Assembly: GCF_026162365.1 (NCBI RefSeq)
Contig: NZ_JAOANW010000005.1
Span: 1 to 64,000 of the forward strand
Length of the DNA: 64,000 nt
Reading direction: 5' to 3'
From: Nitratireductor luteus
Lineage (GTDB): Bacteria; Pseudomonadota; Alphaproteobacteria; Rhizobiales; Rhizobiaceae
Part shown: piece by piece, positions 43,847 through 52,468 of the stretch
How positions within the stretch are numbered: position 1 is the first letter of the stretch
Layout of the letters: each line of letters begins with the position of its first letter
Program-made: the position numbers and the translations under genes
The notes under the pieces: generated by a model
Seen by the model: the letters and a program-made list of their open reading frames with translations, nothing else
Told to the model about the DNA's origin: nothing
Database searches by the model: none

Positions 43847-44149
43847 TCATGCGGATTCATGAACAACCTTCATGTGGCAGACCTGAGGCTCTTCGAAAAA
43901 CAGGTGCCCAACTCGGCTTCGCCACTGTTGATACCCAGCGCTCTTGCGAAAATGCACCGTATGGTCCTCAAGTGCCTCCCACTCGACGAAAAGATAAAAG
44001 ACGTTCTCGACCTCTACCGATTGCTCAAGGGAGAAAGACCGAAAACCCCGTGCAGCCCGAAACATCGGAATGCAAGATTGCGCTGCCGATGCAAATGCAT
44101 CGGTTTCTTCTGGCTTTATGACAAATCTCGCTATCTCTCGGATCACCAT
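43847..44149 (-). CDS. ABM-domain protein (quinol/antibiotic-biosynthesis monooxygenase fold)
   Basis: A 100-residue single-domain protein with the ABM dimeric alpha-beta-barrel pattern: IREIARFVIKPEETDAFASAA, then ARGFRSFSLEQSVEVENVFYLFVEWEALEDHTVHFRKSAGYQQWR. ATG 44149 has AAGGAG 4 bases upstream, a good site; the upstream extension to 44203 lacks one. It is the last recognisable gene of the third Tct cluster, 149 bp after the GntR stop. It could be a cofactor-free monooxygenase or just a small-molecule-binding helper. Confidence 0.8.
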   Translation of the reverse strand: MVIREIARFVIKPEETDAFASAAQSCIPMFRAARGFRSFSLEQSVEVENVFYLFVEWEALEDHTVHFRKSAGYQQWRSRVGHLFFEEPQVCHMKVVHESA

Positions 44150-44298
44150 AATCTCCTTGATCTCGGCAAATGCTAACCAACTGGCGCCTTGGGCGGCGTC
44201 CAACTACTGCTTGGTGCGAATCTCGTCGCCGTTGTCATACCCGGCATCAGTGCTTCGAACCTTTTCGACATGGCGACGGTCAGCGCCGCTTACGGCAC

Positions 44299-45012
44299 CT
44301 ACCCCCGCCGAAAGAACCTTAGACCGTCGGAAGACAGTTCGACCGTTTCTCCAAGAACAGTTTCGACGGAGCGCCGGTAGTGCTCCACCAGTTTCGCAGT
44401 CGCGGCCTTCGAGTCTCCGGCGATCGCCGCATCCATGATCTCTCGGTGCTCGTCTACGAGGTCATCTCGGCCGGGCAGATGGCCGGCGTCGATCTGGCGT
44501 CTGCGGGCCCGATAACGGGCGGATTGTTCGAACAGCTGGCCGGCGAAGCTCAGCAGCCAAGTGTTCCTGGACCCCGACAGCAGTTCCCGATGAAAGATCG
44601 CGTGGGTTTCCGACCATTCCTGGGTCAGAAGGAAGTCAGGGCCTGCGGTGGCCGATTTGGAGAGACGGTAGAACGCCAGCACGAGTCGATCTTCCCACTC
44701 GCGGGTGCGCTCCGCGATTGTCTCCCGAAGCGCCGCCGCCTCGATGACGATTCGCGCGTTCTGGATCTCCAGGAATGCCATCGCGTCGAGCGGCGGGACG
44801 GAGAAGCCGCGCCCTTCGTTCTTCACCACGAATTGCTCGGCAGCGAGCCGGTTTAGCGCCTCGCGCAGGGGCATCGCACCTATGCCGTAACGGTCCTGGA
44901 GATCCGCGAGGATAAGCTTCTCGCCAGGCGCCAGCGTTCCTGCGATCAAATCATGCCGCAGAACCTCGTAGGCTTCTGCCGAACGAGACGGCATTCCACT
45001 GGTCTTCGCCAT
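44299..45012 (-). CDS. GntR-family regulator, FCD (FadR) type
   Basis: A 237-residue regulator with HTH at about 10-75 (AYEVLRHDLIAGTLAPGEKLILADLQDRYGIGAMPLREALNRLAAEQFV) and an FCD domain (ETHAIFHRELL, LVDEHREIMDAAIAGD and LVEHYRRSVE supplying the usual His/Asp ligands). ATG 45012 is preferred over 45039. It sits 47 bp downstream of the CobW-type gene and probably controls the Tct operon, perhaps via the palindrome at 49235-49245. Confidence 0.92.
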   Translation of the reverse strand: MAKTSGMPSRSAEAYEVLRHDLIAGTLAPGEKLILADLQDRYGIGAMPLREALNRLAAEQFVVKNEGRGFSVPPLDAMAFLEIQNARIVIEAAALRETIAERTREWEDRLVLAFYRLSKSATAGPDFLLTQEWSETHAIFHRELLSGSRNTWLLSFAGQLFEQSARYRARRRQIDAGHLPGRDDLVDEHREIMDAAIAGDSKAATAKLVEHYRRSVETVLGETVELSSDGLRFFRRG

Positions 45013-45059
45013 GTTACCTGTATCCTCGATCCGCAACACCGGACGTTGTTCTTGGGGCG

Positions 45060-46067
45060 TTATTCATCGGACTTCAAGACATACTCATTGAATGATGCGC
45101 CGATGGTCGCGGAGGCGGTGTCTTTCAAGATCATGACGATACGACTTTCCCTTTGCATTTGCGGCCACGCCTCAAGAAATCGAGGCGGTGTGATCACAGG
45201 ACCCACCCCCTGAACGAGCAATGGGCGATCGCTCTCCTCAATCCAGAGAATTCCCTTGCTCCTGAGCACTCTGGCCGCGTTTAGCGAATAGACGAGGTCG
45301 AGCCAATCGCGCAGGCGCGCCCATTGCAACGGGTGCCCGATCACTCGCGACCAGCTTTCCACTCCAGTGTGTAGGGCAGTCCCCCCTCCGGCGTGATGGT
45401 GGTGCGTCGTGTGACCGGAGTGCGCGCGTATTTCGGGGGCGACAAACTCGGAATCGCTCGGATCTCCGAACAGAAAATCGCCATCGGGCAGCCCGCCTTC
45501 GCGCACCGGGTGGATCGCGAGCATCGGATTGATATCGAAAAGCGCCTCGCAAAGCTCGTCGATCATCAAAGGATCCGCGAGATCGGTCTTTGTCACGAGG
45601 ACGAGATCGGCTTGCGCCACCTGGTGGATTGCGACCGGGTTCTGCGCCAGCTCGGCCCGGCCGATGACACCGTCGACGCAGGTGGCGACTTTGGCGAGAC
45701 GGATCTTGTCCCGCAAGGCGTGCGCGTTTGAGAGTTCGCGCACGATCGGGATCGGATCCGCCAGACCTGTGGTCTCAATCATGATCCGTCGAAAGGTCGG
45801 GATATCACCTCGTTCGGCCGCAGCGAGGATCAAGAGCACTGTGTCCACCACGTCGCCCCGCAGAGAACAGCACATGCAGCCATTCTCCATCAGCAGGGTC
45901 GTCTCGACCGCCGAAGAGACGAGTAGATGGTCGAGACCGACCTCTCCGAACTCGTTTATGATGAGCGCGGTACCTTCCATTTCGGGTCTGGCGAGCAGTT
46001 CACGGATTGCTGTCGTCTTCCCTGACCCGAGCGCGCCTGTCACGACTGCGCATGGTACCGGGGTCAT
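45060..46067 (-). CDS. CobW/P47K-family GTPase (metal chaperone-like)
   Basis: A 335-residue COG0523 protein: Walker A GALGSGKTT (11-19), the zinc/metal-binding CxCC at GCMCCS (C64, C66, C67), ETTGLADPIP, the guanine-specificity motif TKTD and a His-rich linker (HSGHTTHHHH) before the CobW C-terminal domain. Family members (ZigA, YeiR, CobW, nitrile hydratase activators) insert or allocate metals. It overlaps the TctA stop by 4 bp, so it is part of the Tct operon. Its client is presumably a metal enzyme of the same pathway. Confidence 0.92.
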   Translation of the reverse strand: MTPVPCAVVTGALGSGKTTAIRELLARPEMEGTALIINEFGEVGLDHLLVSSAVETTLLMENGCMCCSLRGDVVDTVLLILAAAERGDIPTFRRIMIETTGLADPIPIVRELSNAHALRDKIRLAKVATCVDGVIGRAELAQNPVAIHQVAQADLVLVTKTDLADPLMIDELCEALFDINPMLAIHPVREGGLPDGDFLFGDPSDSEFVAPEIRAHSGHTTHHHHAGGGTALHTGVESWSRVIGHPLQWARLRDWLDLVYSLNAARVLRSKGILWIEESDRPLLVQGVGPVITPPRFLEAWPQMQRESRIVMILKDTASATIGASFNEYVLKSDE

Positions 46068-47593
46068 GGCTGTTCGCCCGCCTCCGCCTCTTCGACCGCG
46101 GTCTGCCGGACTGTCCGGATATAGCTCCAGACGACAGCGACCGCGGAAATCACCAGAAGCGTTGCCGTGATCGGGCCGCTGACGACGGCCCAGAGGTCTC
46201 CGCGATGGATGATCAGAGCCCGGCCCAGATTGGTCTCGATGATCGGCCCCATGACGAACCCCAGGATCACCGGCAGTGTCGAGACCCCAAACTTGTCGAG
46301 CAGGAAGGCGAAGCTGCCGAGGGCGACCAACATGACGACGTGGGAGAAGGAATTGTCATAGGCATATACCCCGATGAGCAGCAGGGCCATGACGAAAGGC
46401 CCGAGCACCCCCGCCGGTACGCGGGCGATCGGCACGAAAAGCCGAAGGCCGAAAAAGCCGACGACGAGAAGGATTACGTTGGCCATAAGCAGGCCTATGA
46501 AGACGGCCATCACAAGCGGCCCGCCCTCGGAGAAGAGGGCGGGTCCGGGTGTGATCCCCTTGGATATGAGCACGCCCAGAAGGATGGCGATGGCGCCGGA
46601 ACCCGGGATCCCCAGCGCCAGTGCCGGGACGAGTGCACCTGCGACCACTGCGTTGTTGGACGATTCGGGAGCCGCGATGCCCTCATCTACTCCGGTGCCG
46701 AACTTTTGCGGCTTTTTCGACCAGCGACGCTCTTCGTTGTAAGCCAGAACGGCCGCCATGGTCGGACCAGGTCCGGGGATGGCGCCCACGACGGTCCCGA
46801 TCAGGCCGCCGCGTATCATGGTTGGCATGAGCTTGATGTAATCGGTCAGGCTCAGCTTGTCGCCGGAAGCGCTGTTGGAGGAGGCATCTGGTACCGCCGC
46901 AGAAGGAGTGAAGTCGCGAAGGCGCGCCATCAGCCGGAATGCCTCCGGGCCGGCAAGCATGGCCACGATCATGACGATCAGCGGCACCCCGTCATAGAGG
47001 TATGGCTGGTCGAAGACGAAGCGCGTGCCGCCGAAGGAACTGTCGCCTACCGTGGCCAACAGCAGGCCGATGGTCGCACCGAGAAAGCCCTTCAGGGGAT
47101 CGGCTCCGACAAAGCTGCCCACGATCGAGAGGCCGAAGACACCGACGGCAAAGAGTTCGCCCGGTCCAAACTTGAGGCCGACCCAGGCCAGACTGGAGGA
47201 TAGCAGTATGAAGGCGAAGGTCGAGATGATCCCACCCGTGACGCCCGCTGCGATCGAGATGGTGAGCGCCCGCCGGGGTCGCCCGTTCGCGGCCATGGGT
47301 GCGCCATCGAGGATGGTCATGACCGCGGCCGTCGTGCCGGGGGTACGGATCAAGATCGCCGGGATGGAGCCGCCGTATTCCGCCGCGCAATAGACCGCGA
47401 GCATGAACATGACGGCGGTCTCCGGCGACATGAGAAAGGAAAAGGGAAACAGCAGCGCCAGCGCCTGGCTTCCGCCGAAGCCAGGCAAGACCCCGAAGGC
47501 CACCCCGAGAATGATCCCGAGCGTGATCAGGAACAGGTTCACCGGGTCGAACACGATGCCGAGAGCGGGTCCGATTTGCGAAAGAATTTCCAT
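46064..47593 (-). CDS. tctA: tripartite tricarboxylate transporter, large permease (TctA family)
   Basis: A 509-residue TctA permease: FGVLPGFGGSQALALLFPFSF, YCAAEYGGSIPAILIRTPGT, GAIPGPGPTMAAVLAYNEE, ESSNNAVVAGALVPALALGIPGSGA and TLPVILGFVMGPIIETNLGRAL. It sits in the order TctC-TctB-TctA-CobW. The ATG at 47593 has AGGA upstream. Confidence 0.94.
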   Translation of the reverse strand: MEILSQIGPALGIVFDPVNLFLITLGIILGVAFGVLPGFGGSQALALLFPFSFLMSPETAVMFMLAVYCAAEYGGSIPAILIRTPGTTAAVMTILDGAPMAANGRPRRALTISIAAGVTGGIISTFAFILLSSSLAWVGLKFGPGELFAVGVFGLSIVGSFVGADPLKGFLGATIGLLLATVGDSSFGGTRFVFDQPYLYDGVPLIVMIVAMLAGPEAFRLMARLRDFTPSAAVPDASSNSASGDKLSLTDYIKLMPTMIRGGLIGTVVGAIPGPGPTMAAVLAYNEERRWSKKPQKFGTGVDEGIAAPESSNNAVVAGALVPALALGIPGSGAIAILLGVLISKGITPGPALFSEGGPLVMAVFIGLLMANVILLVVGFFGLRLFVPIARVPAGVLGPFVMALLLIGVYAYDNSFSHVVMLVALGSFAFLLDKFGVSTLPVILGFVMGPIIETNLGRALIIHRGDLWAVVSGPITATLLVISAVAVVWSYIRTVRQTAVEEAEAGEQP

Positions 47594-47601
47594 GGGATTT
47601 C

Positions 47602-48084
47602 CTAGAAGAGAAAGCGCGGCAGGAATTGGAGTGGGAGATGTACGGACAGGGCCTGCGCAAAGAGCAGGTAGACCACGGCGACGGACGCGAGGCCGGCCAG
47701 GCCGGACACGAGAATATTGCGGGTTCGAAGCCAGAGGGGGACGCTGATCAGAACAAGGATCGCGACCTCGGTTCCGACAAAAGCCAGCAGGAGCGCGAAG
47801 ATGAGCAGCGCGGCTGCGATAAGGAGGAACGGCACGACGGAAATGACGATGCTCTCGCCGTCGGTCGCCCTCCTGGGGGCGAAAAATACGCGCAACAGGC
47901 CGAAAATGCAGATCACCGCCATCGCGGCGAGTATGATTCGCGGGAATATCGCGGACCCGGGATAGCCGGGCAGCAGAGGGCTCGGGAATGAACCAGTCAC
48001 ACTGTAGGCCACGACGGACAGCACTAGAAAGATCAGGAACAGGCCGGCATTCGCCGAGCGCTTAGGCAGATTCAACGGAGCCAT
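47602..48084 (-). CDS. tctB: tripartite tricarboxylate transporter, small permease (TctB family)
   Basis: A 160-residue, four-helix TctB protein, with the typical LLPGYPGSAIFPRIILAAMAVICIFGLLRV after the first helix. ATG 48084 has a GAGAGG site; the 10-residue extension to 48114 lacks one. It lies 8 bp before TctA and 70 bp after TctC. Confidence 0.87.
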   Translation of the reverse strand: MAPLNLPKRSANAGLFLIFLVLSVVAYSVTGSFPSPLLPGYPGSAIFPRIILAAMAVICIFGLLRVFFAPRRATDGESIVISVVPFLLIAAALLIFALLLAFVGTEVAILVLISVPLWLRTRNILVSGLAGLASVAVVYLLFAQALSVHLPLQFLPRFLF

Positions 48085-48154
48085 CGGGACCTCTCCGGGA
48101 CAGGGGAAAGGCACGCGGCGAGGTAAATCGCCACGCGCTTTTTGCTGCGCACCG

Positions 48155-49123
48155 TTAGAGCACGCCAGCGTTCTTGAGGGCCGTCTTCATTGTGTCGAGA
48201 AGGGTGCGGAAGCGTTCCGTGTTTTTCTCCATGTCAGCACTGAAAGCGGGAACGACATGCTGGTTCGCCTCGAGGTATTCGGCGTAGCGCTCGCTCTTCA
48301 TTGCCGCCTCGAACGCTTCAGCGATCTTGTCGTTGATCATCTGGGGCGTGCCGGCCTTGGTAAAGATGCCTTGGACCTGATGGATCATTTCATAGTCGAT
48401 GCCAAAATCGGAGGGTATGGGCAGATCGCTAAGGCCCGGCCGGTCGACATGCTCCTCGTTGATCAGGAGCAAGTAGCGAGCGGTGCCAGCGTCCACGTGA
48501 GGCTGCCAGATCCCGGGCGGTCCGATGGCCACGTCGATATGCCCGCCGAGGGTGTCGCGCATGGCACCGCCGGCACCATCGTACGGCACATAGGTCCATT
48601 CCAATCCTGCCGCTTCGAACAGTTTCACGAGGTGCAGGTGGTGTACGGAGCCGGGCTTGTTGGCCGCCACCGGAATCGGTTCCCCGGCCTCCTTCATCGC
48701 TTTTGCAAGGTCGTCCCAGGTTTCATAGGGCGAATCTGCGTTCACCGCGAGGACGTACAGGAATTTCTCGACCTCCACCGCGACCTCGAAGTCGTTCGGG
48801 TCGGGGCGGAACGTCGGCAGGTTCATATAGCCACCGTAGCTTGTGTTCCGCTGCAGCCACGTATAGCCGTCGGCAGGCCGTTCGTTGACGTATGTCGCGC
48901 CTTCGTTACCGGCACCGGCGGGCTTGAAGAGGACTTCAATCGGTACGCCCAACTTCTCTCCCAGAAGTTCCGATACGAGTAAGCACCAGTTCGCGGCACC
49001 CGATCCCGGGCTCGTGGCGCAGACGAATTCGATGGGCTTGTCCGGCCAGTTTTTCTGTGCGTTTGCCGGGCCTACCAACGACAAGATCATCGTGCCGGCA
49101 GCAACTAGTGATGCTATTCGCAT
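48155..49123 (-). CDS. tctC: tripartite tricarboxylate transporter, binding protein (TctC family)
   Basis: A 322-residue binding protein with a signal peptide at 1-21 (IASLVAAGTMILSLVGPANAQ). The mature opening NWPDKPIEFVCATSPGSGAANWC differs from the common PFxxGGxxD consensus, having SPGSGAA in the ligand loop. DGYTWLQRN and VPYDGAGGAMRDTLGGHIDVA are family-typical. ATG 49123 has GGGAGG upstream; in-frame ATGs at 49144 and 49165 are weaker. It starts the Tct-CobW operon, divergent from the LVIVD gene. Confidence 0.92.
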   Translation of the reverse strand: MRIASLVAAGTMILSLVGPANAQKNWPDKPIEFVCATSPGSGAANWCLLVSELLGEKLGVPIEVLFKPAGAGNEGATYVNERPADGYTWLQRNTSYGGYMNLPTFRPDPNDFEVAVEVEKFLYVLAVNADSPYETWDDLAKAMKEAGEPIPVAANKPGSVHHLHLVKLFEAAGLEWTYVPYDGAGGAMRDTLGGHIDVAIGPPGIWQPHVDAGTARYLLLINEEHVDRPGLSDLPIPSDFGIDYEMIHQVQGIFTKAGTPQMINDKIAEAFEAAMKSERYAEYLEANQHVVPAFSADMEKNTERFRTLLDTMKTALKNAGVL

Positions 49124-49234
49124 GCTTGGTTTCCTCCCTCGCATATTTCGTCTCCTCCTGTGCAATGTCGGGCAACATCGCCCGCATCAACAAGGCCATC
49201 TGAATGGCCAAGGCATTTTAGATATAAAACAGCG

Positions 49235-49245
49235 TTGACAGTCAA
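49235..49245. promoter_or_regulatory. palindrome in the divergent TctC/LVIVD promoter region
   Basis: TTGACAGTCAA is a perfect 5-1-5 palindrome. It lies about 110 bases upstream of the TctC start and 40 bases upstream of the LVIVD gene, in an AT-rich stretch. TTGACA could also be a -35 element. A GntR-FCD regulator encoded in the same operon is the candidate ligand. Confidence 0.4.
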
Positions 49246-49284
49246 GAAAATATATAATTTATCGATTAGGCGGAAGTTATATAT

Positions 49285-50532
49285 ATGGAAAGCAGCAGAA
49301 TGGACAGTGCCCAGTCGAGGAATATGCGCCTTCTATCGAACGACCGGCTCAATGGGTTCGGCGGCGTTGGCGAGGGGATGGCGATGCAACTGACCGGGGA
49401 CGGGCGCCGCATTCTCTGGCTTGCACATGAAGGCCCCCCCAAGAATTTCACCGGGGTTGATGTCACTGACCCGCGCAAGACCCGGGTGATCTGTCAGACG
49501 GATCTGCCGCATCAGCGGATGCGCTCCAACTCGCTCGATATCACCGGCAATCTCATGGTCGTCTGCTACCAAGTGTCGAAACCCGGGGATTCGCCGGCGG
49601 GGATTGAGCTTTTTGACATCACGGAACCGGAGAATCCGAGATCGATTTCATTCTTCGACACGTCTGGCCCGCATTCGCGGGGGGCACACTGCTGCTGGTT
49701 CGTGGACGGCGAGTTCGTGCATTGCGCGAGCGGTGCGCCGGATTTCGAGCCGCGACACCCACGAGACGATCAGATCTATCAGATCATCGACGTGCGCAAT
49801 CCCTCGAGACCCGTTGAGGCGGGACGCTGGTGGATGCCTGGCACACGCAAGGGCGACGCGGCTCCCCCGCCCGATCGTGTGCGCCCGATGCCGCTCGACA
49901 ATCTGCGTGGGCCGGATGCCTTCCGCTTGCACAATGCCAATGTTTACCCCGAGCGGCCGGACCGCGCCTATCTCGGCTATATTGACGGTGGCGCCTTCAT
50001 TCTTGACATTTCCGACCTGTCGGAACCGACGGTCGTCGGCGCCTGGAATCCCCATCCGCCGTATCCCGGCTTTACCCACACCGTCATGCCTCTCTTCAGC
50101 CGCGACCTTCTGATCGTGACCGACGAATGCATTCAGGACGATGCGGAGGACTGGCCGAAACTAAGCTGGGTCGTGGATGCGCGGAAGGAGGATAACCTCG
50201 TGCCGATCTCGACGTTCCCGCTACCGCCGGTCGAGGAGTTCGGCCACAAAGGCGGGCGGTTCGGGTCGCACAATGTCCACGAGAACCGCCCCGGACCGTC
50301 CATGCGCAGTGAAACGATCATCTACGGCTGCTTCTTCAACGCGGGTGTGCGCATCTACGACGTTTCCGACCCCTATCGACCCGAAACACTCGCCTATTTC
50401 GTTCCTCCGGCGCCGGAGGGGTCACGCGTGCCGACGGCCCAGATGAACGATATCTACGTCGACGAGCGCGGCGTGATCTATTCCGTCGATCGCTGGAGCG
50501 GCGGTCTCTACGTCTTCGAAGCCGATATATGA
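49285..50532 (+). CDS. LVIVD-repeat beta-propeller protein
   Basis: A 415-residue soluble protein with recurring blades of the LVIVD type: GVDVTDPRKTRVI, GIELFDITEPENPRSISFFD, QIIDVRNPSRPVEAGRWWMPG, FILDISDLSEPTVVGAWNP and VRIYDVSDPYRPETLAYFVPP. No signal peptide is obvious, so it is probably cytosolic. Conserved His-rich spots (HSRGAHCC, TVMPLF, GSHNVHENR) might bind a metal. It diverges from the Tct-CobW operon and overlaps the next gene by 4 bp. Related proteins occur in catabolic clusters, but I know of no firm biochemical role. Confidence 0.82.
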   Translation: MESSRMDSAQSRNMRLLSNDRLNGFGGVGEGMAMQLTGDGRRILWLAHEGPPKNFTGVDVTDPRKTRVICQTDLPHQRMRSNSLDITGNLMVVCYQVSKPGDSPAGIELFDITEPENPRSISFFDTSGPHSRGAHCCWFVDGEFVHCASGAPDFEPRHPRDDQIYQIIDVRNPSRPVEAGRWWMPGTRKGDAAPPPDRVRPMPLDNLRGPDAFRLHNANVYPERPDRAYLGYIDGGAFILDISDLSEPTVVGAWNPHPPYPGFTHTVMPLFSRDLLIVTDECIQDDAEDWPKLSWVVDARKEDNLVPISTFPLPPVEEFGHKGGRFGSHNVHENRPGPSMRSETIIYGCFFNAGVRIYDVSDPYRPETLAYFVPPAPEGSRVPTAQMNDIYVDERGVIYSVDRWSGGLYVFEADI

Positions 50533-51266
50533 TCAGCACGCCGGATCTTTTTGTCGCTTTCGGGAAGGTCCGAGACCCGGAAAAGGTGCTTGCGCGCGAG
50601 GGGCGGGAGCTTGCCGCAAGCGGAAGGGAACTCGGAATGCAGTTCGCCCTCATCGGGCGCGGGACCTGTGCATTCCGCCTGAACTCACCCGGCTGGTTCC
50701 GGGCAACACCCGCACTCATCGCTGCCCTCCCGGATCGAAAAGGGCTTCGGCTTCTTTGTCGGGACAGAATCGAAAAGATTGTTCCTGCCTTCTCGGCCGA
50801 GGCGCGCCGGTGGATCACGCTCTATCTCGATCAGGTCGAGGCAGTTGCCGGTAAGGCAATCGACCCGAGCAGCAACCTGACCGACCCTTCCGATTGCTTC
50901 TTTGCGGCGCTCCTGCCCCTCCCGGCCTGCTTGGTCGGCAAACTCAGAGGCGGAGCCGGCAATCTGCAGATCGAGACGGCGCTCGATATCGTTCGCTTCG
51001 ACCTTGTCTTCTGGGACGGCTGCACGCTCGTTGCCATTCTCTTCGGCGCGGAAAATACCACGACGCCCGGTAAGAGAGCTGCCATCGCCGCACTCGAACG
51101 GGCGCTCGCTCCGCGGCTTCGGGTCCGGCGGATCGAGAACAATGAGGATTCGGTGTCGCTCGCTGCACAACTTGCAGCAGAAATTCGGCAAGTTCCCGCG
51201 CCTCACTACGGTCCTTACAGGTTCCCTGAGTTGCAAGAGCCGCTGCCGATGGAGGAAGAATCATGA
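50529..51266 (+). CDS. protein of unknown function
   Basis: A 245-residue protein that I do not recognise. It overlaps the LVIVD gene by 4 bp (ATGA), which supports it being real and co-translated. It has no signal peptide and no clear membrane helix. Features are GRGTCAFRLNSPGWFRATPALIAAL near the N-terminus, a central hydrophobic FFAALLPLPACLV, and LDIVRFDLVFWDGCTLVAILFG followed by a long helical ERALAPRLRVRRIE. The C-terminus ends HYGPYRFPELQEPLP. Codon use looks like that of its neighbours. A 9-codon frame beginning MKVLSS follows at once and is cut short, suggesting the operon once continued. Confidence 0.75.
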   Translation: MISTPDLFVAFGKVRDPEKVLAREGRELAASGRELGMQFALIGRGTCAFRLNSPGWFRATPALIAALPDRKGLRLLCRDRIEKIVPAFSAEARRWITLYLDQVEAVAGKAIDPSSNLTDPSDCFFAALLPLPACLVGKLRGGAGNLQIETALDIVRFDLVFWDGCTLVAILFGAENTTTPGKRAAIAALERALAPRLRVRRIENNEDSVSLAAQLAAEIRQVPAPHYGPYRFPELQEPLPMEEES

Positions 51267-51387
51267 AGGTGCTGTCATCATTCTTGCGATAGTGGGCCGA
51301 GCCCTTGTGCGGTTACCCGCTTCGCATGTGCTGCACTTGTGCGGAGAAAGGTGACGTGACCTCCCATAATACAACAGTGCGGGGGCG

Positions 51388-51596
51388 ATGCTGGCCGATC
51401 CCGACAGCTTGCCAGACCCGGTGCGTTATATTTTGTTCAACGTCCGGCTGCCATACGCCGTCATGGCAATGCTGGTCGGTGCCTCTCTTGGACTGACGGG
51501 CGCCGAGATGCCGACGGCGCCGAACAACGTCTTGGCCAGCCCGTTCACCCTTGGCGTTTCGGCAGCCGCCACCCTTGGTACAGCCTATCATCGCTT
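51388..51596 (+). pseudogene. FecCD-type iron-siderophore ABC permease fragment
   Basis: The frame reads DPVRYILFNVRLPYAVMAMLVGASLGLTGAEMPTAPNN followed by LASPFTLGVSAAATLGTA. This is the helix 2-3 region of FecCD/BtuC permeases (canonical G-x-x-x-Q-x-x-x-x-NPLA-P-x-x-LG). Only about 65 residues remain, with no start and no downstream helices. It is a decayed fragment. Confidence 0.75.
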
Positions 51597-51722
51597 CGTC
51601 TTGAGTACTACGGATGTAGAGGGCCTGTTGGCCGTGCAACGCGTTATTGTCTTCTGCGAGGGTGGCCGCCATTGAGTGCGTGTACGCCATGTACGGTCAG
51701 ATAATCCAGCAGTACCGTAGAA

Positions 51723-51976
51723 CTATTCTATCGGACCTTGAGGACTCGGAACGAGAACTCCTGCAGCGCTCGGCCATGAGGGGATGGGCGCTGGCGAATT
51801 CGTTCGCCGGTACTCCGACGGTGTCAGGCCCAGCTCAGCCTTGAACGTGTTAATAAGATGCGACGCATCGCAGAAACCGATGGCGTGGGCGACTTGCGTC
51901 ACGGTTCGCTCGGTGGTCTCCAGCATCCGGCGCGCGGCATCGCATCGGGCCACCGTCGTCACATACGATGGGCCCG
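51723..51976 (-). pseudogene. AraC-family regulator C-terminal fragment
   Basis: The minus strand encodes [50 protein letters not shown]. This is the second HTH and closing motif of an AraC regulator, most similar to the GlxA-like branch. The first HTH and the sensor domain are missing, and the upstream codons lose similarity. It is a truncated relic that cannot function as a full regulator. Confidence 0.72.
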
Positions 51977-52054
51977 ATGACAGCGGCGGCGCGCTTTCTC
52001 GACGATCTGCGCGGCGCGGCCGCAATTAGAGTCCCGGTGCGGGTCGGTTCTGCC

Positions 52055-52382
52055 TCAGCGATGGCGGCTAGGGGCCTCTGCGCGGCGCTTGGCAGCAGCA
52101 ATGAACAGGTTGAAAACGCGGCCGAGATTGCGTTGGAACATCACTTGGGCATGACCTACGATCCGGCGGCAGGCTTGGTCCAGGTTCCCTTGTATCGAAC
52201 GGAACGCTCTTGGCGCGGTCAAGGCTGTGTCGGCGGCCAGCCTGGCGCTGCGCGGCGACGGTCAGCACTTCATGCCGCTCGACAACTGCCTGCGCGTGAT
52301 GTTTGAGACCGGGCGCGACATGAGCCTGAAAAACAAGGAAACCTCGACCGGAGGCATCGCGGTCAACCTGCCCGAGTGCTGA
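52055..52382 (+). pseudogene. L-serine ammonia-lyase C-terminal fragment, frameshifted
   Basis: The frame begins [36 protein letters not shown] and continues, after a frame change near 52190, as [39 protein letters not shown] and [15 protein letters not shown] before a stop at 52380-52382. This is the end of the iron-sulfur L-serine dehydratase (SdaA). A conserved Cys near the metal site (MTCDP) reads Tyr here. The frameshift and missing N-terminus make it a pseudogene. Confidence 0.8.
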
Positions 52383-52468
52383 CCGCTCTACAGAACTTTG
52401 AACTGCATCAGCCGGCGTACGATCGCACGTCGGATTGGCATGTTGGCGCCTCGAGGTGCCAAGTCCGT

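Noticed and set aside
46007-47203. 398-codon plus-strand frame opposite TctA
   Set aside because: Rich in His, Asp and Gln with no hydrophobic core, a typical shadow of a membrane protein gene.
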